This document shows, piece by piece, positions 62,401 to 64,000 of a stretch of 64,000 nucleotides of DNA. This DNA is from Gorsachius magnificus (taxonomy: Eukaryota > Chordata > Aves > Pelecaniformes > Ardeidae), in contig CM067081.1 in NCBI GenBank assembly GCA_034008185.1, positions 185,339,510-185,403,509 of the forward strand. Direction: 5' to 3'. A program made the translations under genes and the position numbers. The stretch's first letter is position 1. Every line of letters begins with the position of its first letter. The notes below the pieces were generated by a model that was not told the origin of the DNA, searched no databases, and saw only the letters and a list, made by a program, of their open reading frames with translations.

Positions 62401-64000
62401 AAAAAAATAGCTATAAAGACATTTGGGGAGGGAAGGGACCCTTTGCCATTACAGGACGGATGCCAGCAACAGAAGTACAGATGAATTTGGTGCTGTATTA
62501 TTGCTGTAACCTTACTCAGCTGTACTGATTTTTCTTCCAAGATCCATTTCAATTATCTCCTCTCAGCTAAGCCCATTGCTAGCCCGCAGAAACCTTCATC
62601 ATCCTCAGACTTCACAAACGGGAAGATACTGTGCTGCCCCAGAACTGAAGGGGCAGGGGCAGCTAATGAACACCTTCTCCAAAATTTAGCACCACTTCAT
62701 CAAAATGTCTCCTGAAAGGTCATCAATCCTTTTAAATACTTTGGGAAATGACCACAGTTATCCAAGTGTTAAAGCTTTGTGGGCATGTTGACTGAGCATT
62801 GAACCATCTAATTAAACACAGTTAAAAAGTCATGCCAGAACTTTCTAAGAAATACTGGATAGTTTATTCTATTTGTGTGACAATTGACTTATTGCACACC
62901 GCACCACAGATCTGCTTTTCAGACAATATATTAACACATATAATTTAGCAATACTTCAAAAAAGCAGCCTCTTTCCAAAATACCTATCTTATATAAAACC
63001 TCTTCTTCATATTTTTGGAATTTTCTCAAATGTTATGACTTTTTAAAAGAATGCTCGGCTTTCCTAAGTTTATCCATCAGAGAAGGCAATTTTATAAGTA
63101 GAGTTTTTATGCCTGGTATCTGCAGAAACCTAGACTTTGTGTTGTTAAGACTTACACCATTTGCAAAATGGCTAGTGGTGAAGTGTCTGAACATTTTATC
63201 CTCTGGAGGGATGACATGGAAGAGTTGGACCCTGTATTTGAATCTGTTTGACCTTCAGTGGTTAACTGCCCTTCACCATGCAGTGTGTAAAGCCCTCTGT
63301 GTCTGAAGGAGATCTCTGACTGAAGGAGCGTATGCTGAAATGTCTCCATTGATGGGACTGCTTGGATTAAGAAAATCATTAATTCAACAGTGATAAAGCT
63401 TTAGATGCTTGGTGTTGAGAAAGAATAGTATATGTGGAAGTTACTGCGAGCACTGTATGTTAATGACAATTGTGGTTTTATTTCCAAGATAATAAGAATA
63501 AAGTAGTGCATTTAAATGGCTGACCAGTGTAACTCTTGCACTTCTTACAGACAAATAATTATGCCTGATCATTGTTTTGCCGTTCTTCCTAAATATGCGC
63601 CCAGCAGCATATATGACCATACACATACTCACATATACAGGTGTGTATATAGGCATAATCAAAGACCATCTTCTGTTCTTACATCCCGAGTCAAGGTCAT
63701 AAGTACCATGGATTTGAAGAGAGGACTATAATCAACTGGTTAGAATATAAATAAAAAATTATAGTCGCGACGTGCTTTACTAAAGCACAAAAATTACATC
63801 ACCTGAGTGAAAGAGTTGAAATTACTTCTGTTATCTCCCCTGACCTCACAGATGTGCCTTACCACTGGAAAATGGACTGATCCAAACAGGCATTTGAAAA
63901 TTAGTCACTCCAGTTTCACAGTGATTTTAGGAAAAGGAATTTGAAAAAACGAGGTATTTCCAACACAGTTTCCATTGTTTTTGGATATTTTTGATAGACT
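59423..64000. other. Intergenic sequence to the window end
   Basis: No exon of PDZRN4, the convergent neighbour expected from mammalian gene order, is recognisable on the minus strand. One old SINE-like fragment lies at 61828. Confidence 0.5.
61828..61900 (+). repeat. Second copy of the ancient SINE-like repeat
   Basis: gtgtgtggtgctgtgtggac, then acaaggtccctgccctagga and tgcttacaaagcagaca follow the same block order as 41941-42005, with heavy divergence. Confidence 0.4.

Noticed and set aside
1..64000. CRISPR arrays, bacterial operons, rRNA or tRNA genes
   Set aside because: No spaced direct-repeat array, ribosome-binding-site-led gene series, rRNA core or tRNA A/B-box cloverleaf was noticed; the window is vertebrate nuclear DNA.

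Overview
This is vertebrate nuclear DNA, most likely from a bird. Coding sequence is split into short exons with GT-AG introns, and non-coding DNA dominates. The interspersed repeats are mainly CR1 LINEs, including 3' ends that finish in the short ATTCTATG-type repeats typical of avian CR1. Two solo-LTR-like elements also look avian. Species and order cannot be fixed from the sequence alone.

Layout: (1) Positions 1-4311 are intron of a gene whose 5' exons lie before the window, with one CR1 copy at 442-892. (2) Positions 4312-17041 hold the last six coding exons, on the + strand, of glucoside xylosyltransferase 1 (GXYLT1), a Golgi GT8-family enzyme that adds xylose to O-glucose on Notch-type EGF repeats. 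The six exons join in one frame into 336 residues ending at a TGA stop. The N-terminal cytoplasmic tail, membrane anchor and stem are outside the window. One intron, about 8 kb, contains a 0.66 kb reverse CR1. (3) Positions 17042 to about 20.9 kb are probably a long 3' UTR with candidate AATAAA signals at 19255, 20878 and 21817. (4) From about 21 kb to 64 kb I find no supportable gene on either strand. This intergenic stretch contains a 1.5 kb degraded ancient CR1 (minus strand, 26.4-27.9 kb), a cluster of younger CR1 fragments (28.9-32.3 kb), a probable solo LTR with a possible 4-bp target-site duplication (48646-49336), a CR1 tail (54.2 kb), an ERVL-like LTR in minus orientation (58.9-59.4 kb), and fragments resembling old amniote repeats (41.9, 51.2, 57.9 and 61.9 kb). 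Several AT-rich, TAAT-dense stretches (about 50.0 and 56.1 kb) look like conserved non-coding candidates, but this cannot be tested without alignment.

In mammals the neighbour past the GXYLT1 3' end is PDZRN4, in convergent orientation. No PDZRN4 exon is recognisable here, so any such gene should start beyond the right edge. No new gene system was found. The points most worth checking are the residues at the 4486/5482 exon junction of GXYLT1, the two LTRs, two perfect 12-bp-stem hairpins, and the choice of poly(A) site.
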